A stretch of 64,000 bases of DNA from assembly GCA_020310875.1 (NCBI GenBank), contig CM035408.1, positions 145,973,407 through 146,037,406 of the forward strand, in the 5' to 3' direction. This document shows positions 42,963-52,932 of the stretch, piece after piece. Numbering within the stretch: the first letter of the stretch is position 1; every line of letters begins with the position of its first letter. The notes beneath the pieces were generated by a model that made no database searches, was not told the origin of the DNA, and worked only from the letters and a program-made list of their open reading frames with translations. Position numbers and translations under genes: made by a program. The DNA is from Ceratopteris richardii (lineage: Eukaryota; Streptophyta; Polypodiopsida; Polypodiales; Pteridaceae).

Positions 42963-45900
42963 ATGAGAATGCCTATGCTTAGAAGATGTATGCAGTGCGG
43001 AGGAGATCATCCTTCTCACTTGTGTACTAGGGGAGTAGTCCCACCACCTGCCTATGCTCCTCATAGACCCTCTGTCCCCGGACCACTACAGTATTGCAGT
43101 ATAGAGCAGAGGTACACAAACCATAGCACCGAGAACTTCCCTTACAATAGGCAAACCAGACCCACCCAGCCTTATGTGAGACCCTACGGATATCCGCAGA
43201 ACCAGCAAGGAGGAGAAACTTTTAGATATCCCTCATATCAGCCACAGGCACCAATACCACGACCATACGCATACCAGGGATTTACACAGCCTCAACCAGT
43301 GCTAGGACAACAACCGCCCCACCCTCAGAACATTGTCCCAGTTAAGATAGCGCAACCAGAGGAAAACTTAGAAAGGGCCATAGTGCCAGCTACACCTTTG
43401 ACTAGTAGTGAACCATATGACTCATTTTACGAACCTAGTCAAGGAACATACCCAGGTTATGAGAGTTCAATCATGGAATATGGGCAACAATATGACCCAT
43501 ATGCTTATGGCATGGAGACGTCAGAGAGTTCATATAACTACGAGCAAGATTATGTACCATTAATGTACACAGCTCCTAGAGCAACCATGCCACCTCGACC
43601 AATGAATAGACCGCCTGTACCTAGAGGACCATGCTACAGGTGTGGAGGTGACCACTATATCAGAGAATGTACATTGCCAAATCCACCACCACCACCACAA
43701 CGAATTTGGGAAGGGTACTGTAGCGATTGTGGAAAGGAACATCTTTTCAGAGATTGTCCTAAGAACCCAAACAAAGTCACATCTAACGTACAGATTAACG
43801 TGATAGAAGTAATTGAATCGTCAGGGAGTGACAAAGAGTACACTATACCTTTAAAAGCCATAACAAGAGCTAAGGCTAGAGAAAACCCTGATAAAACCGA
43901 AGAAAATAATCAAAGTGACAAAGAGGGAAATATACCCATCCCTCACAGAGTAGAAGACTCCGAAGAACCAGAAAAAAGTATCACCAGTAAACGATCCCAA
44001 AGATGGAAGCAAAGGAGAGACAGGATAAAAGAAAAAAAGTCATTGCAAAAGAAGGAAAATGAAAAGAGAAAACCAAAATCAACAGAAGAAGCACAGGTGG
44101 AAGAAGAAAATAAAAAGGAGAATAAAAGGAAGGAGGTAGGATCGGTATTAGCAGACCCAATGCCTGAAGAATTAGCCATGTGGATTCAGGCATACAAGGC
44201 GAGAATAAAAGCAGGACCTACCATAGAACAACATGAAAGAGAGTATCCGAGAGGCGACTTAGAGAAAGAAAGATTGGAAATCTGCAAAAAATTGATAGAA
44301 GTTGCCCAACAAACATTAGAAAAACCCGCATCACCTTTACCAAACAACCGAATTTGCAAAGGAAAATTCCAAGAGTGTCTAAATAACCAGGAAAAGCCTA
44401 ATGTAAATAGACCTCTGGATGATGAAATTGGTATTGAGAGAAAGGAAGGATCCATAGTCCCTGAAACAGAAGGAGATTGGACTAAGGATTTATGGGCGCG
44501 AGTTCAAGAGGACAAGTGGAAAAAGGTAGAGGGAATGGAACCGCCCTTTGAAGAATTGAAAGTAGAAAACGAAATAGAGGATTCAATACCTGAACTTAAT
44601 TCAGAAGAAATTTTTCCAATGGATGCAAGTGACAAAGAAGCCGAAGACGATGTAAAGGAACTACCCAATTACACCGGGGAATACGAGCACAACTCAGAAT
44701 TGTATCACATTCCATCAATAACGAGAAGAGAAACGAATCCATCAGTTCAAACATCGGAGATCATACAACGCCTTAGAGAAGTGAAAATCCCATGTACCTT
44801 AACGTTCGAGGAACTGGTAAAGGTAAAACCACATCTAAAAGAAAAATTGATCAATCAGTGGGAAGTCAAGGAAGAAAAGAAGGAGGTAGTTGACGAAGTG
44901 AAAACGGTGAGAATTCCAGTGGATAAAGTAGGAGACTTTAGTGAAGGGGATGAAGGAAATACATGTCTACCAATCACCTATAGGGGTTACACAACCAAAG
45001 CCATATTAGATTCAGGAGCCGGTGTTGGCATTGCTACCAAAGAAATTTGGGAGAAATGGGGAAAACCAGCATTGAGACCAACACGTATGAAAATTCAAAT
45101 GGCAGATGGACATACGGAAAGACCCTTAGGATTGTTGGAACGAGTAGTCTTCACTACATGCGGAGTGGAATTCGAACATACTTTAGCAATATGTCAATTT
45201 GAAAGGCCAAGCAATTACGAAATGATCTTGGGAAGGCCATTCATGAGACAGCTAAAGGTCGTACAAGATTGGGGAAAAGATGCAGTGTACCTACAACACG
45301 CAGGAGTCACCACTAGGATCAACCTACATACGTACGCATATCAAGATGTACCACCTCTGCAATGGAATCAAGTCCATAAAGAGGAAGACGACCAATCGAT
45401 TCATAGTGCAGGTTCTAGTGACCAATCCTGGATGAACGAGGACACTCATCTATGGATATGCCAAGCTGCAAAAAAGGAAGAAGAGAGAAGAAAAAGTTGG
45501 CAGCAGAAACAAGGTGTAGAGAGATCGGTACAAGATCCAGCTTATATGCCACAAGTTTTTCCAGACGAAGAATTTGAACCTCATGGTTGGATGGAAATCT
45601 TAGCCACCCTCGATGTCTGTGTAAATGAAGAAGTGGTAACCATGAACGAATGTATTGACGAAGAGGGTTATGACGTTAGTCTGTATATGGTAGTCCTTCA
45701 GGAGGCAGAAGAAGGAGAAGTAATTGAGAAAGACTGGAAGGAGGACTACGAGAGCATTGAAATGGAACCAGAACCCATGGATCTAGGGATTAGTACCACC
45801 AACATGGATATCACTGCCAATGAACAACATAAGGATCTCACACAAAAGGAAGAATTAGAAGTTGAAAGGGAGTTAGAAGATGAAGATAACAAGCTTCAAG

Positions 45901-46100
45901 ACCAATTTGAGGTACCAGCTCATTTCAAAAAATATGAAGTGGAAGAGAGGAAGATTGCTATTCAAATGCCTAAAAGAGAAGCACAACCGAGAATAGCATA
46001 TGATAATAAGGAACAAACCAAAAAAATAGTCGTAACCATGGAAGGAGGGGAGGAACGATGTACTTTCATAGGACAGGATGTCTCAGCGGAAGAAGAGTAA
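42963..46100 (+). CDS. Gypsy ORF2: zinc knuckles and aspartic protease
   Basis: 1045 residues, in frame with ORF1. Three CCHC knuckles of the form C-x2-C-x3-H-x4-C lie at about residues 11-23 (CMQCGGDHPSHLC), 224-236 (CYRCGGDHYIREC) and 253-265 (CSDCGKEHLFRDC), for RNA binding. They are separated by Pro/Tyr/Gln-rich sequence. A long Lys/Glu-rich region (about 290-640) looks disordered. A retropepsin-type protease follows, with AILDSGAGVGIATKEIW (catalytic D near 683) and MILGRPFM (near 760). The C-terminal 280 residues are acidic. The first ATG is 42963, but seven codons upstream are also open after the TAG. It ends TAA at 46098-46100 in the frame of ORF3. Confidence 0.9.
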   Translation: MRMPMLRRCMQCGGDHPSHLCTRGVVPPPAYAPHRPSVPGPLQYCSIEQRYTNHSTENFPYNRQTRPTQPYVRPYGYPQNQQGGETFRYPSYQPQAPIPRPYAYQGFTQPQPVLGQQPPHPQNIVPVKIAQPEENLERAIVPATPLTSSEPYDSFYEPSQGTYPGYESSIMEYGQQYDPYAYGMETSESSYNYEQDYVPLMYTAPRATMPPRPMNRPPVPRGPCYRCGGDHYIRECTLPNPPPPPQRIWEGYCSDCGKEHLFRDCPKNPNKVTSNVQINVIEVIESSGSDKEYTIPLKAITRAKARENPDKTEENNQSDKEGNIPIPHRVEDSEEPEKSITSKRSQRWKQRRDRIKEKKSLQKKENEKRKPKSTEEAQVEEENKKENKRKEVGSVLADPMPEELAMWIQAYKARIKAGPTIEQHEREYPRGDLEKERLEICKKLIEVAQQTLEKPASPLPNNRICKGKFQECLNNQEKPNVNRPLDDEIGIERKEGSIVPETEGDWTKDLWARVQEDKWKKVEGMEPPFEELKVENEIEDSIPELNSEEIFPMDASDKEAEDDVKELPNYTGEYEHNSELYHIPSITRRETNPSVQTSEIIQRLREVKIPCTLTFEELVKVKPHLKEKLINQWEVKEEKKEVVDEVKTVRIPVDKVGDFSEGDEGNTCLPITYRGYTTKAILDSGAGVGIATKEIWEKWGKPALRPTRMKIQMADGHTERPLGLLERVVFTTCGVEFEHTLAICQFERPSNYEMILGRPFMRQLKVVQDWGKDAVYLQHAGVTTRINLHTYAYQDVPPLQWNQVHKEEDDQSIHSAGSSDQSWMNEDTHLWICQAAKKEEERRKSWQQKQGVERSVQDPAYMPQVFPDEEFEPHGWMEILATLDVCVNEEVVTMNECIDEEGYDVSLYMVVLQEAEEGEVIEKDWKEDYESIEMEPEPMDLGISTTNMDITANEQHKDLTQKEELEVERELEDEDNKLQDQFEVPAHFKKYEVEERKIAIQMPKREAQPRIAYDNKEQTKKIVVTMEGGEERCTFIGQDVSAEEE

Positions 46101-48275
46101 GAGTTGATTCAACTCATAAGAGAATACCGGGATGTCTTTGCTTGGACCTATAAGGATTTAAAAGGAGTAGATCCATCTATATGTGCGCATAGAATCCCCA
46201 TGACATCCGAAGCCAAACCTTCCAAACAGAGACCTTATACTTATAATGATGTGTATTCAGCCAAGATAAAAGAAGAAATAGATAAGTTGTTGGATGCCGG
46301 ATTCATATACGAGATAGAACACACAGAATGGGTATCGCCATTAGTAGTAGTGCCCAAGAAAAATGGAAAATTGAGAGTGTGCATAAATCTGAAGAAGGTG
46401 AATGCAGCCACTATACGTGATAGCTACCCATTACCGATTACGGATCATCTATTGGAGAGAGTAGCAGGTAAAGAGGTCTATAGCTTCCTAGATGGTTTCT
46501 CTGGATACAATCAGGTGGCTATCGCGACTGAGGACCAACACAAGACAGCATTTGCCACTGAATGGGGTGTGTATGCATTCAAAGTGATGCCCTTTGGACT
46601 CACTAATGCACCGGCTACCTTCCAACGATTAATGTGTCACGTTTTCAAGGAATTCTTGAAAAAAAGCATGGAAGTGTATGTAGATGATCTTTGTACGTAT
46701 TCCAATCAAAGACCCGATCACATCCCGGAATTAAGGAAGATATTCAACAAATGTAGGCAGTATAGAGTCTGCTTAAACCCAGAAAAATGTGTCTTCATGG
46801 TAAGACAAGGAAAAATACTAGGACACATAGTCTCAAGAAATGGGATATCTACGGATGAGGATAAGATTAAAGTCATATTGGACTTACCAAGACCCAAAAA
46901 TGTAAAGGAAGTACAAGCCTTTATGGGACATTGTGGATATTACCGTAGGTTTATTCACATGTATGCCATAATAGCCAAGCCCTTATACGGTCTATTAACT
47001 CAGTTCACTTGGACAGACGAGTGTGAGAAGGCCTTCAACGAGCTTAAAAAGAGGCTGAGTACAGCCCCAATTCTAAAATCACCCAACTGGAACAAGCCTT
47101 TTCATATTCATGTTGATGCTTCGAACTATGCAATTGGATGTATCCTAGCTCAACCGGCTGATGAAGGAAAGCTTGACCATCCAATCGCTTATGCGAGTAG
47201 GCAATTAAACCAAGCCGAAAGAAATTACACGACTACAGAAAGAGAGGGCTTAGGAATGGTTTATGCAGTCAAGAAGTTTAGACATTACCTCTTAGCCAAC
47301 AAATTCAAATTCTTCATAGACCATCAAGCTTTGTTGTATTTAGTCAATAAACCTTGTAGCACGGGAAGGTTGGTGCGATGGTTCTTGTTACTAATGGAGT
47401 TTGACTTTGAGGTAATAGTCAAAAAAGGAAACACACATGTGAGAGCAGACCACCTTTCTAGGTTAAAACACGGCGAGCCACCTAGCGGAGTTCCTGATGA
47501 TTTGCCAGACACCTATCTTTTTAACCTGGAAGTATGTCCTCAATGGGCCGAAAAATTGATCCCAATACTCACACATGGACCTAAAGAGGGGATCATGCCA
47601 AACCGAAAGCAAGATCTTTGGAGGACTAAAAACCTTCACATTATTGCTGGAAGTTTATACCACCAGGATTCAAGCGGACTACTGATGAGATGCGTGGAAG
47701 AAGATGAACAAAACATGTGGCTTCAGAAAGCGCACATAAATCAATGGAACACTCATTTGAACTCAATTGGAACATGGCAAACACTCAAGAGACTTGGCAT
47801 ATATTGGCCAACCATGCAACGAGATGCACATCATTATGTGTCAACCTGTCAAACCTGTCAAGAACAAATCCCAGATGAGAACTCTACGCTATGCTATTCT
47901 ACAATAGCACCAAGGTGGAGCATGCCTTTAGTAAAGTTCTTGAAAACTCGAGAGTACCCTGATGGAGCTACCCTAGCAAGAAAACGTGCTCTTGAAGAAC
48001 AGAGCAAAGATTACGTCATCCTAGGAAAACAACTCTTTAAACGCGGGAAGGATAACCAGCTAAGATTGTGCATTCATGAAAATGAATATCTCTCTGTATT
48101 AGAAATGGCACATGCAGGAGCTGCAGGAGGACATTTCTCAGCAGACAGAACGGTCAAGATGATTCTCTTTGCAGGCCTGTGGTGGCCAACTCTACATATG
48201 GATGCGGAAACATATGTAAAAGCGAAACATGTCAGAGAGCAAAATACCCCATTAGAAGAGATGACATGCCTTTAA
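46101..48275 (+). CDS. Gypsy ORF3: reverse transcriptase, RNase H and two H2C2 modules
   Basis: In frame with ORF2 after its TAA. There is no ATG at the start (the first in-frame ATG is near 46200), which supports expression as part of a longer polyprotein. RT motifs: LRVCINLKKVN, FLDGFSGYNQVAIA, MPFGLTNAPATFQRLM and VYVDDLCTYS (YVDD at about 193-196). RNase H: HIHVDASNYAIGCILAQP, then TTEREGLGMVYAVKKFRHYL. Two H2C2 zinc-binding modules follow: HINQWNTHLNSI...CQTC (about 543-584) and HAGAAGGHFSAD... (about 670-700). In the second, the first Cys is lost at a small deletion that also shifts the frame. The last codons (KHVREQNTPLEEMTCL) are out of frame. Confidence 0.92.
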   Translation, partial: ELIQLIREYRDVFAWTYKDLKGVDPSICAHRIPMTSEAKPSKQRPYTYNDVYSAKIKEEIDKLLDAGFIYEIEHTEWVSPLVVVPKKNGKLRVCINLKKVNAATIRDSYPLPITDHLLERVAGKEVYSFLDGFSGYNQVAIATEDQHKTAFATEWGVYAFKVMPFGLTNAPATFQRLMCHVFKEFLKKSMEVYVDDLCTYSNQRPDHIPELRKIFNKCRQYRVCLNPEKCVFMVRQGKILGHIVSRNGISTDEDKIKVILDLPRPKNVKEVQAFMGHCGYYRRFIHMYAIIAKPLYGLLTQFTWTDECEKAFNELKKRLSTAPILKSPNWNKPFHIHVDASNYAIGCILAQPADEGKLDHPIAYASRQLNQAERNYTTTEREGLGMVYAVKKFRHYLLANKFKFFIDHQALLYLVNKPCSTGRLVRWFLLLMEFDFEVIVKKGNTHVRADHLSRLKHGEPPSGVPDDLPDTYLFNLEVCPQWAEKLIPILTHGPKEGIMPNRKQDLWRTKNLHIIAGSLYHQDSSGLLMRCVEEDEQNMWLQKAHINQWNTHLNSIGTWQTLKRLGIYWPTMQRDAHHYVSTCQTCQEQIPDENSTLCYSTIAPRWSMPLVKFLKTREYPDGATLARKRALEEQSKDYVILGKQLFKRGKDNQLRLCIHENEYLSVLEMAHAGAAGGHFSADRTVKMILFAGLWWPTLHMDAETYVKAKHVREQNTPLEEMTCL

Positions 48276-50599
48276 GACCCATGGTTTGTGCGAGAGCATT
48301 TACCAAGTGGGGAATTGACTTCATAGGACCTATCAATCCACCTGCGAAAGGATCACACGCGGAGTACATCATAGTAGCCACCGACTACTTGACAAAGTGG
48401 GTAGAAGCAAAAGCCACTAGAAAGAATGATGCTCAAACCACAGCAAAATTTCTCTTTGAGCACATATTCACACGCTTTGGACTACCGATCGAGATAGTGA
48501 GTGATCGAGGAACTCATTTCTTAAACGAAGTCATTGAATCGCTAATGAATGAATTCTTAGTGATTCATAAAAAATCAGCCCCATACCATCCTCAAGCTAA
48601 TGGGCAAGCTGAAAGTTCTAACAAGGTACTATGTACTGTATTGACGAAGATTGTCAATAATGGAAGGTCAGATTGGGACAAACAATTGCATCACGCAATT
48701 TGGGCCTTCCGAGTGGCATATAAAACGGCTATTGGAACTACACCTTTCAACCTAGTGTATGGGCAAAATGCAATTTTGCCAATTGACTTCTTAGTACCTA
48801 CACTGAAAGTGGCCCAGCAATATGAGTGGAACGGTCATGAGTTGTCTCAGCAATTAGATCAAATTGAAAAGCTGCACGAGACTAGATTGCAAGCGGTAGC
48901 GGGCATTTATGCCGCCAAACGGAGACAAAAGGCTTATTATGATGCACATATAAAAGACAAGGGACTGAAAGAAGGCGATTTAGTCCTAGTATACACCCTC
49001 AAACAACATGCAAAGAAGCTCCAAAAACGCGGATATGGACCCATGATTATAAATCGAATCTCTACTAGTGGAGCAATCAATCTCGCCACACTAGACGGAG
49101 ATATTCTTCCCAACTACATCAGTGGATGCAGAGTGAAAAGATTCATGGAGCCATTGACTGATCAAATGCTAGCACGACTATTAGGAGCTCAGAGTAGGAA
49201 AAAGGAAGAAGAACGCATACGAGAAGAAGCGAGACAGGAAGCCCTAGAACGTATCAAAAAACGGAAAGAGTGGATGAGAGAAAGGGACGAGAGATATCGA
49301 TTAGGAGAAGAACTCATCCCAATGGCTAATTTTAGAGCCACTGAGAACTCCAGACAACAAAGAAGACAGCCTTATTTGAATCTGGGGGCAGGACGGAAAG
49401 AGTACCACTTAGTGGATGCTCTCATAGACACAGGAGCAGCAATAAGCTGTATTAGATTTTCTTTGTCTCAGAGACTTAAAGAGGAGATACGCCCATCGAA
49501 GGCACAGCTAATTGGAATAGGAGGAAAAGTTACTCAATGCATAGGTGAGATCACTTTACCTTTACATATGGGGAACAACACAATGGAACAGAGACTCTTA
49601 GTATGTCAGGACCAAGATCTGCTTGAAGATGTGGTGTTAGGACAAGATTGGATCTACGAATATGAGGTAACCATTCAATTGGCTTTAGGATACATCTCGG
49701 CCAGGATAGGACCTCGTGAAGTATTTAGTTTGCTAGACGAACGACCACCCAAAGCTGCTATTATAGAGCCAGAAGTCCATCTTAACGAACAAAGTCATGG
49801 TTGTATGTTCACTAGCACTATAGAAACCCCATCGTCCAGTACTTCATGTGAAAATACCGTGAGTCCTGTGTGCACTCCATCTTTGAGTATAGAGAGTCAC
49901 AAGAGTGCACCTGAAAATGAAATCCAGCTCAAAGAGCCACAAAGCACAGGAACGAATACCACTTTGCAAGAAGTGAAGTCTACACCTGTGCAAGTGTACC
50001 CCATTCCACATTCTACACTAGCTTGGATAAGAAAGGACCAAAAGAAGGCCTATCTTCAGCAACAGACAAGTCTTCGACAGCAGCGTGAGCAATGGCATAA
50101 GAAGACAAAGAATTTCGAACACTTCAGGCAACCACGACTCAAGAGCATATGGATCCCAAAGAAGCTGATAACTGCACAACCTGATCGAACAAAAATATGG
50201 GTTCCAAAGTCATGTACTCCAAGGACAACCATCCCAAACAAGGAACATCCTCAGAAGGGCTATCACACTCAACATGGTCAACAGACACATCAGCCGAGAA
50301 AGAGGACATATTGGAGGAAGAAGGAATCCATAAATGCAATACAAAACAACCTGAGATTTCCAAATGGGAATCAGCAGACATACTACCGAAGAAGAACCGC
50401 ATTCATCAAAAAGGTGGAGAATACAGTACATTCCCCCCAAGTGAAGCAAGTTTGGATGCCGAAAGACAAGAAAAGCTGCATGCATCAAGAAACTACTTCC
50501 AATTGCACACATGAGGAGTTGTCAAGATCCAGAGTATGCATGATAGGGCCACATTACAAGGCCAAGCATTCGGCACGTCCTTCTTCTATTTTCGGATAG
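48225..50599 (+). CDS. Gypsy ORF4: integrase plus a second aspartic-protease domain
   Basis: The open frame extends back to 48179, but meaningful reading starts at the frameshift near 48225 (ETCQRAKYPIRRDDMPLRP). The integrase core has D47 (KWGIDFIGP), D109 (IVSDRGTHF) and E145 (NGQAESSNK), a proper D-D-35-E (numbering from 48179), then a GPY/F-like segment (QKRGYGPMIINRI) and a charged helix. At about 405-500 a second retropepsin-like domain appears: VDALIDTGAAISCI (D417), IGIGGKVTQCIGEITLPL and VVLGQDWI. The remaining 300 residues are Gln/Thr/Lys-rich with repeated IWxPKK-type words. A post-integrase protease is not usual in Ty3/gypsy. Confidence 0.88.
49394..49680 (+). other. Second retropepsin-like domain (DTGA) within ORF4
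   Basis: The catalytic triplet Asp-Thr-Gly sits in ALIDTGAAISCI, with the second hydrophobic-Gly element in EDVVLGQDWI, about 70 residues apart as in retropepsins. The wording differs from the upstream protease (DSGAGVGIA / MILGRPFM), so it is not a recent duplicate of it. It resembles retrovirus-like aspartyl protease domains found in other plant and caulimovirid polyproteins. Confidence 0.75.
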
Positions 50600-50878
50600 T
50601 CATGCACATTTTCCCTTTGGAAATAGGAGAGCACTTGTACATACTTAAAATATTACTCCAAAAAATTTCACTAACGCTTCGGCTATGTACTAACTTTTAT
50701 GTTGTCTTTTCAGCAAAAAATATACAAATAATTGAAAAATTCAGGTATTACCTTTCTCACACCCACGGGAAAGGGACGGCACCATGCACTCGGAGCAACA
50801 TCGAATTATTAATCAACATATGGAGGAGGATTTCTGAAAAACATATGGATACTAACTCATCCTCTATATTGAGTGCAG
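50600..50878 (+). other. Gap between integrase ORF and ORF5
   Basis: About 280 bp, AT-rich, with pyrimidine tracts (ttttatgttgtcttttcag at 50695-50713) that look like a 3' splice acceptor. Splicing to express ORF5 is possible. Confidence 0.4.
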
Positions 50879-52927
50879 ATGACATCTTCTGACTCAGAAG
50901 CTACACAACAGGAAGAGGAACTACTTCTTCCATTGGGGTCAATAACCAAGGTCAGAGGACATTGGTTTCGAGATGACCAACCTATCTCGGAACTTCTCTT
51001 TATGGCAACCATCAAGATTATGGACAGGGACCACTATTTCCCCATCATGTCACAAGATTTCAAGACCATAATACAAGGGTTACCACATATCGAGGAAGTA
51101 TGGACTCAAGCTGGAATTGAAGCATTTTTGAAGATACCTATATGCGTACCAGACTTCCAAAGATGTACGCAGGTAATGAATACCATGCAGCCGGCCGCTA
51201 CAAAGATCTCGGTTCCAGAAGCAAAGGTTTTGGACAAGGTGGGCACATGGAAGACAATTCAATTCACTCATGAATTGATCAATAAAGCCTTTGGATGGAA
51301 TCAAGAAGGAATTACTAATGTCAAAGAGGAATGCCATGACCCCAAGAAAAGATCATTCCTGGAGATTAACAGAATAGATATTGAAGATGCAGTACGTTTG
51401 GTACATCAACACTTTTGTTTTCCTGGCATGAACAGATACACCGCACCACAAAAGATTGTAGTACAACTCCTATCGCATGCCATGAGACAGATAGGAAACA
51501 AAGTGAATCTCACAGGTTACGTACAAGAACGATTGTTTGAAGCTCAGAAGAAATGGGGGCAAAAGAAGTTCCTGAACGGTGGTTCAGCTTTAACTTTATT
51601 GATATATGAAGCTCTAGACATGAAACACTGCTTACGAGAGATGCCGACAGTAGAAGGGCTAGCAAGGTATGCAAAATCCGCTTCTGTCCCTAAGAAGAAG
51701 AAAGCAGTAGTTGTGGTTGAAGAGGCTGGAACCAGCACACAGAAACCCATGAGGGGTACGAAACGCTTGCGAGAAGAGGAAACTCAAGCAACACCCCAGT
51801 CTAAGAGAACGCATCTCTTGCCTAAGATCACGACGGCTCAAATGCCGATTTCAAAAAGAGATTTGTCTGCTGCCCTTGAGCAAACACACCAGTATATGCA
51901 AGGGCAGGTGAATCTAAATGTCCAAGGACATCAGTATAGACAAGCAAGTCAAGTAAAGCAAAAACAGAGTACAGAAAAAACTCCAAAACAACCAGGAAGG
52001 TACAAAGAATTGGGCATTGATGACTCTAGTACGAATACGGAATCCAGTCCTGAGAAAGACACGCTAGATACGGATATCAGGACAGAAACTTATGAAGAAG
52101 ACGGACCAGAAATCAATCAAATGGAAGTAACACCGGACAACCAAAAGGAAAAAGAAAAGACGTTGGATGATGTTAAGGAACAGGAGCACGTCATTCAGTT
52201 GAATGACACTACAAAAATAAGCATTAAGGAAGATACGACTACTGGGGTTACACATGTCAACGCACCTATTAAAGAGGAAGAACAAACCCCAGTGAATAAG
52301 GAAACGGGAGAGCTCCAACAAAAAGAACAAACCATAATCGAGGTGCCTGATGACACACCTCAAGGACATGATGAAGACATGGGGGCTGAGCCAAGGATCC
52401 AACTTCAGATCAGGCAGCCCCATGATACCACCTTACACATTGCTCAAGGCAAAGATGTGACTACCGGAGAAGAACCCTCAATACCTAAAACATGGCTCAA
52501 TGTGGATGTGACGCAGTTAAAACCGGTAGTAAAGCAAATGATCCAGACAGCCATGGATACGCAACAACAAATGATGGACATAGATGCAGACTACGACAAG
52601 GCCATGAAGGAAAAGCATCAGTTTCAAGTTATGAGTGAACAGTTGTCTGCACAATTAATTCAGGTACAAAAAGAGATAGCCACCAAAAGCACTGAGCTGT
52701 TAGAAACACAAACGCAATATGGATCATTAAGCACTCAGCATCACCAACTGCGAAACCAGCTCGAGGACCTACAGAAATTATATGATGCTACTGCAGCAGA
52801 CAAAGAAAGAATGAAGACCAGAAGTACTCTACTAGAGACACAACTGAAGTTATATCTGGATGAGAATGATACTTTACGCAACAGAAATAAAGAGTTGATG
52901 AAATCATTGTTATATGACAACCAATAA
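50879..52927 (+). CDS. Gypsy ORF5: accessory protein of unknown function, coiled-coil C terminus
   Basis: The first in-frame ATG is 50879 (MTSSDSEATQQEEELLLPLG), giving 682 residues. The N-terminal 260 residues look globular (GHWFRDDQPISELLFMATIK, FPIMSQDFKTIIQGLP, KFLNGGSALTLLIYEALDMK). A basic stretch (VPKKKKAVVVV) could be a nuclear signal. The middle is Lys/Glu/Thr-rich and disordered, and the last 130 residues form a probable coiled coil (LSAQLIQVQKEIATKSTELL, LETQLKLYLDENDTLRNRNK). No transmembrane segment or signal peptide is seen, so an envelope role is unsupported. The stop is only 5 bp from the ATG of ORF6. I recognise no family. Confidence 0.8.
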   Translation: MTSSDSEATQQEEELLLPLGSITKVRGHWFRDDQPISELLFMATIKIMDRDHYFPIMSQDFKTIIQGLPHIEEVWTQAGIEAFLKIPICVPDFQRCTQVMNTMQPAATKISVPEAKVLDKVGTWKTIQFTHELINKAFGWNQEGITNVKEECHDPKKRSFLEINRIDIEDAVRLVHQHFCFPGMNRYTAPQKIVVQLLSHAMRQIGNKVNLTGYVQERLFEAQKKWGQKKFLNGGSALTLLIYEALDMKHCLREMPTVEGLARYAKSASVPKKKKAVVVVEEAGTSTQKPMRGTKRLREEETQATPQSKRTHLLPKITTAQMPISKRDLSAALEQTHQYMQGQVNLNVQGHQYRQASQVKQKQSTEKTPKQPGRYKELGIDDSSTNTESSPEKDTLDTDIRTETYEEDGPEINQMEVTPDNQKEKEKTLDDVKEQEHVIQLNDTTKISIKEDTTTGVTHVNAPIKEEEQTPVNKETGELQQKEQTIIEVPDDTPQGHDEDMGAEPRIQLQIRQPHDTTLHIAQGKDVTTGEEPSIPKTWLNVDVTQLKPVVKQMIQTAMDTQQQMMDIDADYDKAMKEKHQFQVMSEQLSAQLIQVQKEIATKSTELLETQTQYGSLSTQHHQLRNQLEDLQKLYDATAADKERMKTRSTLLETQLKLYLDENDTLRNRNKELMKSLLYDNQ

Positions 52928-52932
52928 AGCAA

